From JBNJGT01 sp964473285 (GTDB lineage Archaea; Nanobdellota; Nanobdellia; Woesearchaeales; JACJVW01): a stretch of DNA of 8,555 bases. Positions 1 to 6,402 of the stretch are shown here, piece after piece. The DNA lies in NCBI GenBank assembly GCA_964473285.1, contig CAYYOI010000057.1, forward strand, positions 1 to 8,555. Reading direction: 5' to 3'. Below the pieces are notes generated by a model. The model had not been told where the DNA came from. It was given only the letters and a program-made list of their open reading frames with translations, and ran no database searches. Position numbers and translations under genes: made by a program. Positions within the stretch are counted from its first letter, which is position 1; every line of letters starts with the position of its first letter.

Positions 1-36
1 TATGGTATCCTGCCATTTTAATATATATATTCTACT

Positions 37-55
37 ATTTTTTAGAAAAACTCGG
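37..55 (+). repeat. 19-base inverted repeat, left copy
   Basis: ATTTTTTAGAAAAACTCGG is found here and, perfectly inverted, at 8506-8524. The flanks do not match on either side. It is partly low complexity (T6 and A5), so chance is possible, but the copies sit 36 and 31 bases from the two window ends. Confidence 0.6.
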
Positions 56-68
56 GCCTATAGAAACA

Positions 69-76
69 TTTATAAA
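69..76 (+). promoter_or_regulatory. TATA box of the cheC-trkA-trkH unit
   Basis: The sequence TTTATAAA is centred about 31 bases before the ATG at 103. By archaeal promoter rules this places the transcript start near base 98, giving a leader of only a few bases. Two nearby ATGs (86 and 95) are out of frame with the gene. The promoter is inferred from position and sequence only. Confidence 0.5.
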
Positions 77-102
77 CTCAATATTATGAGAGAAATGAAG
101 AG

Positions 103-723
103 ATGACAGAGTTCAATATACCTGATTTTCTCAACGATTGTCTGAAAGAACTGGCAAACGTTGGTGGTGGGCACGCGACTGGTGCATTATCCCAGTTGCT
201 AAGCCGGAAAGTGAATCTTGGTGTACCTTATGTCAGGTTTGTACTGCTAAACCAGATGAAAGAGAAACAGGTAGAAAAAGGAGAAAAGATCATCGCAGTT
301 TATTCAAGGGTTCATGATGAGAACATGGGAGGTAACCTGATCGTGACTTTTCCATGGAAGGCCTCACAGATTTTAAAAGTGAACCTTCTTGCTGACGGGG
401 TCTCGCATAATGAAGAGATAACTCAGAAAGATGAGATAAGATTCAAGGAAGTGGGTGATGCGCTTTTCCAGTCATACTCAGAAGCAGTGAACAATTTCCT
501 TGCTCTGAACCTGACATACAGCGAGAGCAAATTCATACTGAGCACACCACATACTCTAATGGACTTAATCATAGAGGGAACAAACTCAGAATACGCGCTT
601 GTGGTAAGCACTAAGTTTGATGTTGAAGGAATGAGTATTGACGGGGATCTTGAACTGAGTTTTATACCTCGTGAACTTGAAAAATTCACAGAATTGCTGA
701 AAAAAAATTTCGGGATGGGATAA
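103..723 (+). CDS. CheC-like phosphatase-fold protein
   Basis: This 206-residue protein resembles the CheC/CheX/FliY family, which dephosphorylates the response regulator CheY-P in chemotaxis. The first family motif is intact: D12, E16 and N19, followed after exactly 22 residues by P42, within the segment LKELANVGGGHATGALS. The expected second site (around IRFKEVGDALFQSY, residues 112-125) keeps E116 but has I112 in place of D/S and D119 in place of N, so it is probably inactive. No transmembrane segment is seen. Length matches CheC. It is the first gene of a unit with trkA (1 base away) and trkH, and no che or flagellar gene is in the window. Its partner is therefore more likely a receiver protein encoded elsewhere, or the Trk system itself. 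The family call is fairly strong and the role is inferred. Confidence 0.8.
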   Translation: MTEFNIPDFLNDCLKELANVGGGHATGALSQLLSRKVNLGVPYVRFVLLNQMKEKQVEKGEKIIAVYSRVHDENMGGNLIVTFPWKASQILKVNLLADGVSHNEEITQKDEIRFKEVGDALFQSYSEAVNNFLALNLTYSESKFILSTPHTLMDLIIEGTNSEYALVVSTKFDVEGMSIDGDLELSFIPRELEKFTELLKKNFGMG

Positions 724-724
724 T

Positions 725-1384
725 ATGAGAATCATCGTTATAGGAGCAGGAGAGATAGGCAAAAGCCTTGTCAAGATGCTCTCAAAGGAGAAGCATGAAG
801 TAATCCTTATAGATCAGAGCAATGACCTGGTTAAAGATATAGCGAACCAGATCGATATACTGGTAATAAAAGGTGATGCAACACAGCTAAGCATACTCAA
901 GGATGCGGGTATTGAGAAAAGCCAGGGTGTTGTTGCTGTCACAAATGATGACAAGACCAATCTAATGATCAGTGAGATTGCGCTCAGTTCAGGGATAAAA
1001 AGGGTGATATCCCGTGTAAACACACCTGGTAACGAGGAGCTTTTTACAAAGATTGGGGTGAGCACCCTGATTCCTACTGTCAACCTTGCAGTGACTGAGA
1101 TAAAGAATGCACTCATGAGGGATGATGAAAATGAACAGAAAAGCAGGTTCATTGCACCGCTAGGAGTGAGTGATACTGAGATTATAGAGGTTACAGTGAA
1201 TTCCAGAAGTTCACTTATAGGAAAGGAGACTATCATACCAAAAGGAGTCATTTCCGCAATATACAGGAATGGCGATATCTTGATCCCCTTAGGAAAGCAG
1301 CATGAGATTAAGGAAGGGGATGTGCTTGTAATCACTGCAAAAACAAAGGATGTGGGTGAAATAATTAAACTAGTAAATCCATGA
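725..1384 (+). CDS. trkA: Trk potassium uptake regulator TrkA (single RCK unit)
   Basis: This is the cytoplasmic gating subunit of the Trk K+ uptake system; it binds NAD(H) or other nucleotides and controls TrkH. The N-terminal Rossmann (TrkA_N/RCK) domain spans about residues 1-125, with the glycine loop GAGEIG at 7-12, the acidic D30 at the end of beta-2 (VILID), GDAT at 50-53 and TNDD at 73-76. A TrkA_C domain fills about 143-217 (GKETIIPKG, GDILIPLG, EGDVLVIT). At 219 residues it is the half-length form common in archaea, whereas E. coli TrkA is duplicated. Its ATG lies one base after the cheC-like stop, with only a weak GGGAT ahead of it, and its TGA overlaps the trkH ATG. Both signs suggest translational coupling. 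Confidence 0.93.
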   Translation: MRIIVIGAGEIGKSLVKMLSKEKHEVILIDQSNDLVKDIANQIDILVIKGDATQLSILKDAGIEKSQGVVAVTNDDKTNLMISEIALSSGIKRVISRVNTPGNEELFTKIGVSTLIPTVNLAVTEIKNALMRDDENEQKSRFIAPLGVSDTEIIEVTVNSRSSLIGKETIIPKGVISAIYRNGDILIPLGKQHEIKEGDVLVITAKTKDVGEIIKLVNP

Positions 1385-2829
1385 AAGCTATCCTTAATTA
1401 CCTGGGTTATGTATTGTTTCTCTTTTCTTTCTTCTTGCTTATACCTGTTCCTGTGGCCCTATTGAATGGAGAGGACGTATTCTATTTCATGCTGGGGTTC
1501 ATAATAGCATTTATAACTGGATTATTTCTCAAGAGAGTTGCAAGGGAGATGGGGGAGTCTGAAAGATTTTTCATCTTCAATTCTATAACGCTTACTGAGG
1601 GTTTTGTGATTGTTGCACTAAGCTTTATCTGCCTTAGCGCAGTGGCAATGCTGCCATATCTTCCTGTCCTGGAAGGAACAAGGGGAGAAATTGTAATAGA
1701 TGCATATTTTGAAGGGATATCAGGCATAACTACTACTGGGCTATCCATAATACCAAATGTGTCTGAGATGCCAGAAGGCCTGCTTTTATGGCGTGCACTT
1801 ACTCAATGGATAGGGGGGATAGGAATCATCATGGTCTTCCTTTTCATGATATATAAGCAACGTTCGCGTTCAGAAGAGGATGAGAATGACAGCGGATCAC
1901 ATATCAGACTTTATCAATCACTAATATCAACAACAACTTCCCCAAATGTTACAAAGATAATGTATAAAGTGGGAATCACATATGGAATTCTTACAATTAT
2001 AGGGATAACAGCCTTATTCTTAGCTGGGCTTTCGATATTTGATGCAGTGACCACTGCTTTTACTGCACTTTCGACAGGAGGGTTTATAGCAGGGGATTTG
2101 TTCTACCAATCAATACATGTCATGAGTGTCACCATCATACTTATGATATTAGGAGCAATATCTTTCATTGCATACAGCAATCTTTTGTCAAGTATAAGGG
2201 ATTTCTTTAGAGATATAGAATTCAGGTCATTGATTATCTTTTTGGGGGTTATATTGGGTTTTGGTATAATCCTCAATCTGATAGGCATAATAGATATGGA
2301 TGTCCCAACAATGATATTCCAGCTGACCTCAGCACTTACCGGCACAGGTTTCTCTGTACACCCTATATCCCTTCACCCTCCGATTATTCTTTTCATACTC
2401 ATGATTGCGATGTTTATAGGAGGGGCTACGTGTTCAACAAGCGGAGGGATAAAACAGTTCAGGCTTGTGGTGATATTGAAATCGATTTTATGGAACATAA
2501 GGAAGATGTCCAACCCAACAAGTGCAGTTATTCCCCTTAAGATGAACAAGAAATCTTTTGAGATGACAAGCCTTGCGCTGGTGCAGATTCTGGTATTCAG
2601 TTTCCTTATAGTCTTATGTCTTGGAACTGTGGTCTTGCTCTTGTGCGGTTTTGAATTGTTTGATGCGCTTTTTCAGACCCTTAGTGCCTTATGCACGGTA
2701 GGACTTTCAAGTGTGCCTATAGACACTATGCCTGCGGTTGCAAAGATCACTCTCATGGTGTGCATGATTCTGGGAAGGATAGAGATATTCCCTTTTCTGG
2801 TCCTTGTAAGAAAAATATTCAAATCATGA
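1381..2829 (+). CDS. trkH: Trk potassium uptake channel subunit TrkH
   Basis: This 482-residue membrane protein is the K+-conducting subunit of the Trk system. The four pore-loop signatures are visible: GISGITTTGLS (112-122), TALSTGGF (228-235), TSALTGTGFS (316-325) and LSALCTVGLS (434-443). The segment GGATCSTSGGIKQFR (347-361) matches the conserved intramembrane gate region, and the C-terminal GRIEIFP (465-471) is also typical. Hydrophobic segments run from the N-terminus (residues 7-29) to the end. Length is normal for the family. The start overlaps the trkA stop by 4 bases (ATGA) with no Shine-Dalgarno sequence, so expression probably depends on trkA translation. Its 3' end overlaps the convergent lipoprotein gene by 11 bases, and no terminator is seen immediately after it. 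Confidence 0.95.
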   Translation: MKAILNYLGYVLFLFSFFLLIPVPVALLNGEDVFYFMLGFIIAFITGLFLKRVAREMGESERFFIFNSITLTEGFVIVALSFICLSAVAMLPYLPVLEGTRGEIVIDAYFEGISGITTTGLSIIPNVSEMPEGLLLWRALTQWIGGIGIIMVFLFMIYKQRSRSEEDENDSGSHIRLYQSLISTTTSPNVTKIMYKVGITYGILTIIGITALFLAGLSIFDAVTTAFTALSTGGFIAGDLFYQSIHVMSVTIILMILGAISFIAYSNLLSSIRDFFRDIEFRSLIIFLGVILGFGIILNLIGIIDMDVPTMIFQLTSALTGTGFSVHPISLHPPIILFILMIAMFIGGATCSTSGGIKQFRLVVILKSILWNIRKMSNPTSAVIPLKMNKKSFEMTSLALVQILVFSFLIVLCLGTVVLLLCGFELFDALFQTLSALCTVGLSSVPIDTMPAVAKITLMVCMILGRIEIFPFLVLVRKIFKS

Positions 2830-3106
2830 TATAGTAGCCAAAGATCATGTTCCTTTCAAGGGTGCCCCTGGCAACTATAGTCTCCCCTTCATCGGGGAGG
2901 TCATCTGACGTAACTTCTATGGTATCATTGTTCTTGTCCTTTATGACGTATCCGGACATATCTCCAATCTTTACTGAATGCAAAACCTCTCCTCTGACGG
3001 CTACATTTTCTCCGATATTATCCTTATCCTTTATCTCATCAATTGTCTGGTATGTACAGCCAAGGATGGTTAGAAGGAATGCCAGCAATAATAATTTTCG
3101 TACCAT
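2819..3106 (-). CDS. Small OB-fold lipoprotein
   Basis: This 95-residue protein has an N-terminal signal (MVRKLLLLAFLLTILGC) with a lipobox-like ILGC, so C17 would be lipid-modified and the protein anchored outside the cytoplasmic membrane. The rest looks like a small OB-fold beta barrel: strands around ENVAVRGEVL (33-42), GYVIKDKNNDTIEVT (52-66) and ETIVARGTL (75-83), with a glycine before a strand in each half (RGE, RGT). Related small OB-fold proteins bind nucleic acids, oligosaccharides or cations; nothing here selects among these. The gene is probably leaderless, with TATATAAA 26-27 bases upstream and no Shine-Dalgarno sequence. It converges on trkH with an 11-base overlap and diverges from the IMP dehydrogenase gene. 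Confidence 0.75.
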   Translation of the reverse strand: MVRKLLLLAFLLTILGCTYQTIDEIKDKDNIGENVAVRGEVLHSVKIGDMSGYVIKDKNNDTIEVTSDDLPDEGETIVARGTLERNMIFGYYIMI

Positions 3107-3120
3107 GAGGTGTTAAATCA

Positions 3121-3127
3121 TTTTTTT
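3121..3127 (+). terminator. T-run, possible terminator of the trk unit
   Basis: Seven T residues are the first substantial + strand T-run after trkH, nearly 300 bases past its stop. If termination occurs here, the trkH 3' untranslated region would be antisense to the whole lipoprotein gene. No hairpin precedes it, which is acceptable for archaeal terminators. Support is weak. Confidence 0.25.
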
Positions 3128-3128
3128 G

Positions 3129-3163
3129 TTTATATACTTTTTGCATGCAATAGTTTTTTAAAT
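3129..3163. promoter_or_regulatory. Symmetric divergent promoter with central palindrome
   Basis: The - strand box TATATAAA (3129-3136) lies 26-27 bases upstream of the lipoprotein ATG. The + strand box TTTTTTAAAT (3154-3163) lies about 25 bases upstream of the IMP dehydrogenase ATG, so both genes are likely leaderless. Between them is the perfect palindrome TTGCATGCAA (3141-3150), whose centre is 13 bases from the centre of each box. It would cover the expected TFB-recognition (BRE) positions of both promoters, which makes it a candidate shared operator. This is inferred from position only. Confidence 0.5.
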
Positions 3164-3183
3164 GAATTGTCAATATTATTTCT

Positions 3184-4665
3184 ATGGCACGAGAAATCAA
3201 ATCTGAAACCAGCAAGACTTTCATGGAATTCCGTCTTCTACCGCGACTGACAACAAAAAGGCATACTCCTGATTCAATCGAGCTTAGGGCGCCTCTTACA
3301 AAGTCAGGACTTTCTCTTAATATCCCTTTATCCTCTGCAGTGATGCAATCTGTATCAGGGCCTGACCTTGCAGTAGCCTTAGCTAGGGAGGGAGGTATCA
3401 GTTTCATATTCTGCTCACAGCCGATCGAGGAACAGGCAAAGATGGTAAGGAAGGTCAAGACATACAAATCAGGCTTTGTGGTCTCTGATTCGAATCTTTC
3501 ACCTGAGCATAAACTAAAGGATGTCTTGGATCTTACTGAGAAAACAGGCCATTCAACAATACCTGTGACTGATGATGGATCCCCTGAAGGAGTCTTGATG
3601 GGAATGATCACTGATATGGATTACTGGCCGACTGATGACCCTGAAACAAAGGTGAAGGATATAATGACCCCAGTTGAGTCACTTGCCTGTGGAAAGGATG
3701 GAATCAGCCTGAAGGAAGCAAACGAGATTCTCAGGAAGGCAAAGAAATCATGTATACCTATACTGGACAAGAAGAGGCTCAAATACCTGGTTTTCAAGAA
3801 GGATTATCTCATGCATAAATCATATCCTCTTGAATTGCTTGATGAGGAGAAGAGACTCATGGTCGGCGCAGGGATCAACACAAAGGATTACAAGGAAAGG
3901 GTTCCTGCTCTTCATGAAAATGGTTGTGATGTGCTGGTTATTGACTCTTCAGATGGCTATTCAGAATACGTGAGTGATACTATCAGATGGGTCAAGAAGA
4001 ATTATCCTGACCTTCCGGTGGGAGCAGGGAATGTAGTGAGTTCAGAGGGTTTTAGATATCTTGCAGAGGCGGGTGCTGATTTTGTGAAAGTGGGAATTGG
4101 TGGCGGGTCTATCTGCATCACCCAGGAACAAAAGGGGATTGGAAGAGGCCAGGCATCAGCTCTTAGTGATGTGGTTGCTGCTAGGGATGAATACCAAAAA
4201 AAGAAAGGAGAGTATGTACCGATATGTTCTGATGGAGGATTGGTGCAGGACTCAAACATCCTCATGTCTCTTGCTTTTGGTGCTGATTTTGTAATGATGG
4301 GGAGGTATTTTGCCAGGTTCAGAGAAAGCCCAACACCTATAAAAGAGGTTAATGGAAAGCAAGTCAAGCCTTACTGGGGAGAGGGTTCAGAGAGGGCCCG
4401 GAACTGGCAGAGATATTATACAGGAGGCGGTTCAAACCTTAAGTTCGAAGAAGGTGTTGATGGGTTCGTCTCCTTTGCAGGAACACTCAAGGATAATGTT
4501 GAGAAGACTCTGGCGGTTATCAGATCAACAATGGGAAACATAGGTTGCAAAGATATTCCAGAACTGCATGATGAGGCGATAATAGAACCGATGTCATCTG
4601 CATCCATACGTGAGGGGAAGGCACATGACATCCTTTTGCATGAGGATGATCGGTTGAGTTGGTAG
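3184..4665 (+). CDS. guaB: IMP dehydrogenase with CBS pair
   Basis: This enzyme oxidises IMP to XMP with NAD+, the committed step to guanine nucleotides. Catalytic C311 lies in GIGGGSICIT (305-313). The mobile flap carries the R410-Y411 dyad (NWQRYY), and D350 sits in the IMP-binding SDGG (349-352). DSSDG (254-258) is the expected NAD-proximal segment, and GRYFARF is at 373-379. A pair of CBS regulatory domains is inserted at about residues 95-212 (DLTEKTGHSTIPVTDDG, VKDIMTP, SCIPILDKKR). Length (493) is normal. The motif set GGGSICITQEQKGIGRGQ, YWGEGS and FEEGVDG resembles, from memory, the Tritrichomonas foetus/bacterial branch rather than the usual GPGSICTT form. The gene is probably leaderless and stands alone on its strand. 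Confidence 0.95.
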   Translation: MAREIKSETSKTFMEFRLLPRLTTKRHTPDSIELRAPLTKSGLSLNIPLSSAVMQSVSGPDLAVALAREGGISFIFCSQPIEEQAKMVRKVKTYKSGFVVSDSNLSPEHKLKDVLDLTEKTGHSTIPVTDDGSPEGVLMGMITDMDYWPTDDPETKVKDIMTPVESLACGKDGISLKEANEILRKAKKSCIPILDKKRLKYLVFKKDYLMHKSYPLELLDEEKRLMVGAGINTKDYKERVPALHENGCDVLVIDSSDGYSEYVSDTIRWVKKNYPDLPVGAGNVVSSEGFRYLAEAGADFVKVGIGGGSICITQEQKGIGRGQASALSDVVAARDEYQKKKGEYVPICSDGGLVQDSNILMSLAFGADFVMMGRYFARFRESPTPIKEVNGKQVKPYWGEGSERARNWQRYYTGGGSNLKFEEGVDGFVSFAGTLKDNVEKTLAVIRSTMGNIGCKDIPELHDEAIIEPMSSASIREGKAHDILLHEDDRLSW

Positions 4666-4698
4666 GGCCTAAGACAATTCATGTTAAACGCTTTGAAA

Positions 4699-4782
4699 GT
4701 TGGGCTTTCCAACAACCTATAAGACTGATAGTATGATTGTTGGTGCATTGGAATCATGAATCAGATGATCTAAATCCAACAA
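4699..4782 (+). repeat. Alternating complementary segments after IMP dehydrogenase
   Basis: GTTGG (4699-4703), CCAACAA (4709-4715), TTGTTGG (4737-4743) and CCAACAA again (4776-4782) form an alternating complementary series. The first pair can form a 5-base-pair hairpin with a 5-base loop. The third segment can pair over 7 bases with either CCAACAA. These folds exclude each other, as in an attenuator, but the site lies downstream of guaB and a chance cluster is possible. Confidence 0.35.
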
Positions 4783-4856
4783 GAGAATATATCTTACCTA
4801 AATTAAGAGGAAAGAGCTCATTTAGGGATGTGATTTTGCTTGATGATCCTAAATAG
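4737..4856 (+). CDS. Doubtful small ORF in the guaB-racemase gap
   Basis: A 39-codon frame beginning TTG-TTG-GTG runs to a TAG at 4854-4856. It gives a charged, well-mixed peptide (WNHESDDLNPTREYILPK in the middle, ending VILLDDPK). It has no ATG and no Shine-Dalgarno sequence, and a TGA lies immediately upstream. A weak TATA-like CTATAAGA (4717-4724) is closer than the normal spacing. Its end overlaps the end of the convergent racemase gene by 8 bases. It may be a short unannotated protein, the tail of a decayed gene or chance. I do not recognise the peptide. Confidence 0.2.
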   Translation: MLVHWNHESDDLNPTREYILPKLRGKSSFRDVILLDDPK

Positions 4857-5544
4857 CTAGGTCTACAGCAGCTTCCGCTAATATTTGAAGTGTATCATAC
4901 ACTTTGAGATTCACATCTTCTTGACTTATTGCTAAAGGAATCTCTGTACATCCTAATACTATAGCGTTAGCTGATCTTTTTTCCATTTTGCGAATTATTG
5001 AGATTGCATTGTTTTTTGTATTATTCTCTACTTTTCCACTCATTACTTCTAAGATTAATTGTTTCAAAACTGAATTCTCATCTTCTTCTGGAGAGATATA
5101 ATTGATGTTGTTTTCACTCAATTGCTCTTGATAAAGTTGAAGTTTTAGTGTAGTTTCAGATCCAAGCAATCCCACAACACTATGATTACCTTTTTTTATC
5201 TTCTTGATTGTTTCTTCTATTATGCTGATTACAGGGATAGGAGACCTAACTCTTAGTTCATTGATAAAGATATGAACTGTATTGCAGGGTATTACTATAA
5301 GGTCTGAGCCAGCATTTTCTAAGAGATCAATCCCGTGAATTAGCTGTTCCAAGACTAATTCCTTATTGACTATGCCTGATTCATCAAAGCCATATAATGG
5401 TAAGGAATAAATAAACATTGGAGGGTAATCTGTGTCTTGGACAGCATGATATTTGTTCTGACAATAATAGATCATCTTATAATACAGATTGGCTGAAGCT
5501 TCTGGTCCCATCCCTCCAAGTATACCTATTTTCTTAAGCGCCAT
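4849..5544 (-). CDS. Aspartate/glutamate racemase family protein
   Basis: This 231-residue protein belongs to the cofactor-independent Asp/Glu racemase superfamily, which interconverts L- and D-amino acids using two cysteines as acid and base. The N-terminal signature GILGGMGPEAS (7-17) is typical of aspartate racemase. Both catalytic cysteines are present: C87 in VIPCNTVH and C199 in VLGCTEIPL. The C-terminus (YDTLQILAEAAVDLAI) also fits. Length is normal for the family. Aspartate is the likeliest substrate, but glutamate or another amino acid cannot be excluded. The ATG lies inside the end of the upstream gene (11-base overlap) with only a weak purine stretch ahead of it, so the two genes are probably co-transcribed and translationally coupled. 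Confidence 0.88.
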   Translation of the reverse strand: MALKKIGILGGMGPEASANLYYKMIYYCQNKYHAVQDTDYPPMFIYSLPLYGFDESGIVNKELVLEQLIHGIDLLENAGSDLIVIPCNTVHIFINELRVRSPIPVISIIEETIKKIKKGNHSVVGLLGSETTLKLQLYQEQLSENNINYISPEEDENSVLKQLILEVMSGKVENNTKNNAISIIRKMEKRSANAIVLGCTEIPLAISQEDVNLKVYDTLQILAEAAVDLAI

Positions 5545-6274
5545 ACCCTGCCTCTAGCTCTAATGGAGATATAGACTCTGAATTGAAGAACTTAGCAATT
5601 TGCAGTATATCAATAGATGCAAAAGACTGAAAACTATTCCCGCTTGCATGTACATTAGATGGTTCTATAGACGCGTGAGTATAAGAATCCGGAGTAGTAT
5701 AATAGCATGGAAAGATCTTTGTTATATCAATACCTAATTTTTTAAGGATTGTTCCTTTCTGTTGGGATGCATATTGCTTGTCAAGTACAGTTACACAACT
5801 GTCAGCTTCCTCAAGCTTTTGTAGATACAGGCACGCATCTAACAATGAACACTTTTCGTTTTCTGGATCATAAAGCAAAACTTTTCCTTTATTAAGAATA
5901 GTTTTCCCGTTATTATGTACACCAGCATAACAATTTTTCTGCAAATAGGATAAAATATCTTCAGCATGATCAACAAGGTCTGACTCATATACTATCTTGT
6001 CAGGTGCAAAGCCAAATTTAGACAAAGAATTGCAATAATCAGGTATATCAAGCTGTATAGGCTTATCCTGAAACAAAGGATTATAATCATCTATAAAAAG
6101 CCATTTGGCAGTTTGGAAACCAAGAAATTCCAGTATTTCAGATAGAATTGTCCCTTGTTTAGCACCTTCATATTGCTCCACAGTAGGAATCTCATTGGTA
6201 TAGATATGTCCGGCCTCAACAATAATGCTGGGATTATTCATCTCTGGAACCTTAAATTTAATTGTCTTTTCCAT
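5534..6274 (-). CDS. Unrecognised protein coupled to the racemase gene
   Basis: I do not recognise this 246-residue protein. It has no signal peptide or membrane segment and looks like a soluble alpha/beta protein. Notable stretches are GTILSEILEFLGF (41-53), the acidic WLFIDDYNP (58-66), KIVYESDLVDHAEDIL (93-108), and a cysteine-bearing central part (C115, C142, C148, C160, C190). Two segments look alike, QYEGAKQGTIL (34-44) and QYASQQKGTIL (167-177); each is followed by LG and then a hydrophobic-aromatic strand ending in a proline. This may reflect an internal duplication. It precedes and overlaps the racemase gene by 11 bases, so a shared pathway is likely, for example use of the D-amino acid or an accessory role. 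That is inference from context only. Confidence 0.7.
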   Translation of the reverse strand: MEKTIKFKVPEMNNPSIIVEAGHIYTNEIPTVEQYEGAKQGTILSEILEFLGFQTAKWLFIDDYNPLFQDKPIQLDIPDYCNSLSKFGFAPDKIVYESDLVDHAEDILSYLQKNCYAGVHNNGKTILNKGKVLLYDPENEKCSLLDACLYLQKLEEADSCVTVLDKQYASQQKGTILKKLGIDITKIFPCYYTTPDSYTHASIEPSNVHASGNSFQSFASIDILQIAKFFNSESISPLELEAGYGA

Positions 6275-6300
6275 TTTCTAATAATTATGTGGATTAAACA

Positions 6301-6310
6301 GAGATATATC
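6301..6310 (-). promoter_or_regulatory. TATA-like box of the racemase unit
   Basis: On the - strand GATATATCTC is centred about 32 bases upstream of the ATG at 6274, which would give a leader of about 6 bases. A second AT-rich candidate (TTTAAT) is nearer, so the exact element is uncertain. Confidence 0.35.
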
Positions 6311-6343
6311 ATTAATGTCCGGGATAAAACAGAAAAATACCTT

Positions 6344-6363
6344 TTTGTTCTAAATAGAACAAA
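6344..6363. promoter_or_regulatory. 20-base palindrome, candidate operator
   Basis: TTTGTTCTAAATAGAACAAA has 9-base perfect arms and only the two central A residues unpaired. It lies between the divergent promoters, ending 9 bases before the TATA box of the ACT-domain gene, so it abuts that gene's expected BRE. It is about 34 bases upstream of the racemase-unit TATA box. This size and symmetry suit a dimeric helix-turn-helix regulator, possibly the product of the adjacent + strand gene. Confidence 0.5.
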
Positions 6364-6372
6364 TTAGTAAAA

Positions 6373-6380
6373 TTTATATA
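6373..6380 (+). promoter_or_regulatory. TATA box of the ACT-domain gene
   Basis: TTTATATA is centred about 26 bases before the ATG at 6403 and is one of the clearest TATA boxes in the window. With no Shine-Dalgarno sequence in the spacer, it predicts a leaderless mRNA starting at or next to the ATG. Confidence 0.65.
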
Positions 6381-6402
6381 GTCTATAGTATTATTATAAT
6401 AT

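Larger units (their letters stand above)
1..102. other. Left-edge spacer upstream of the cheC-like gene
   Basis: This AT-rich stretch holds no complete gene. On the + strand one frame is open from base 3 to a TGA at 87-89, and another ends in TAA at 19-21, so the 3' end of an upstream gene cannot be excluded. On the - strand an ATG at 14-16 could start a gene leaving the window, but only four codons are visible. The stretch also contains the promoter of the downstream gene and one copy of a 19-base inverted repeat (37-55). Confidence 0.4.

Noticed and set aside
14..16. ATG on the - strand at the left edge as the start of a divergent gene
   Set aside because: Only four codons are visible and the AT-rich box nearby is too close to serve as its TATA box, so it is not supported as a gene.
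814..1335. 173-codon - strand frame inside trkA
   Set aside because: It is the antisense shadow of a well-supported gene; its serine/isoleucine-rich composition is typical of antisense frames.
3039..3611. 190-codon - strand frame across the lipoprotein/guaB promoter and guaB 5' end
   Set aside because: It lies opposite two clear genes and a promoter, and has no recognisable protein features.
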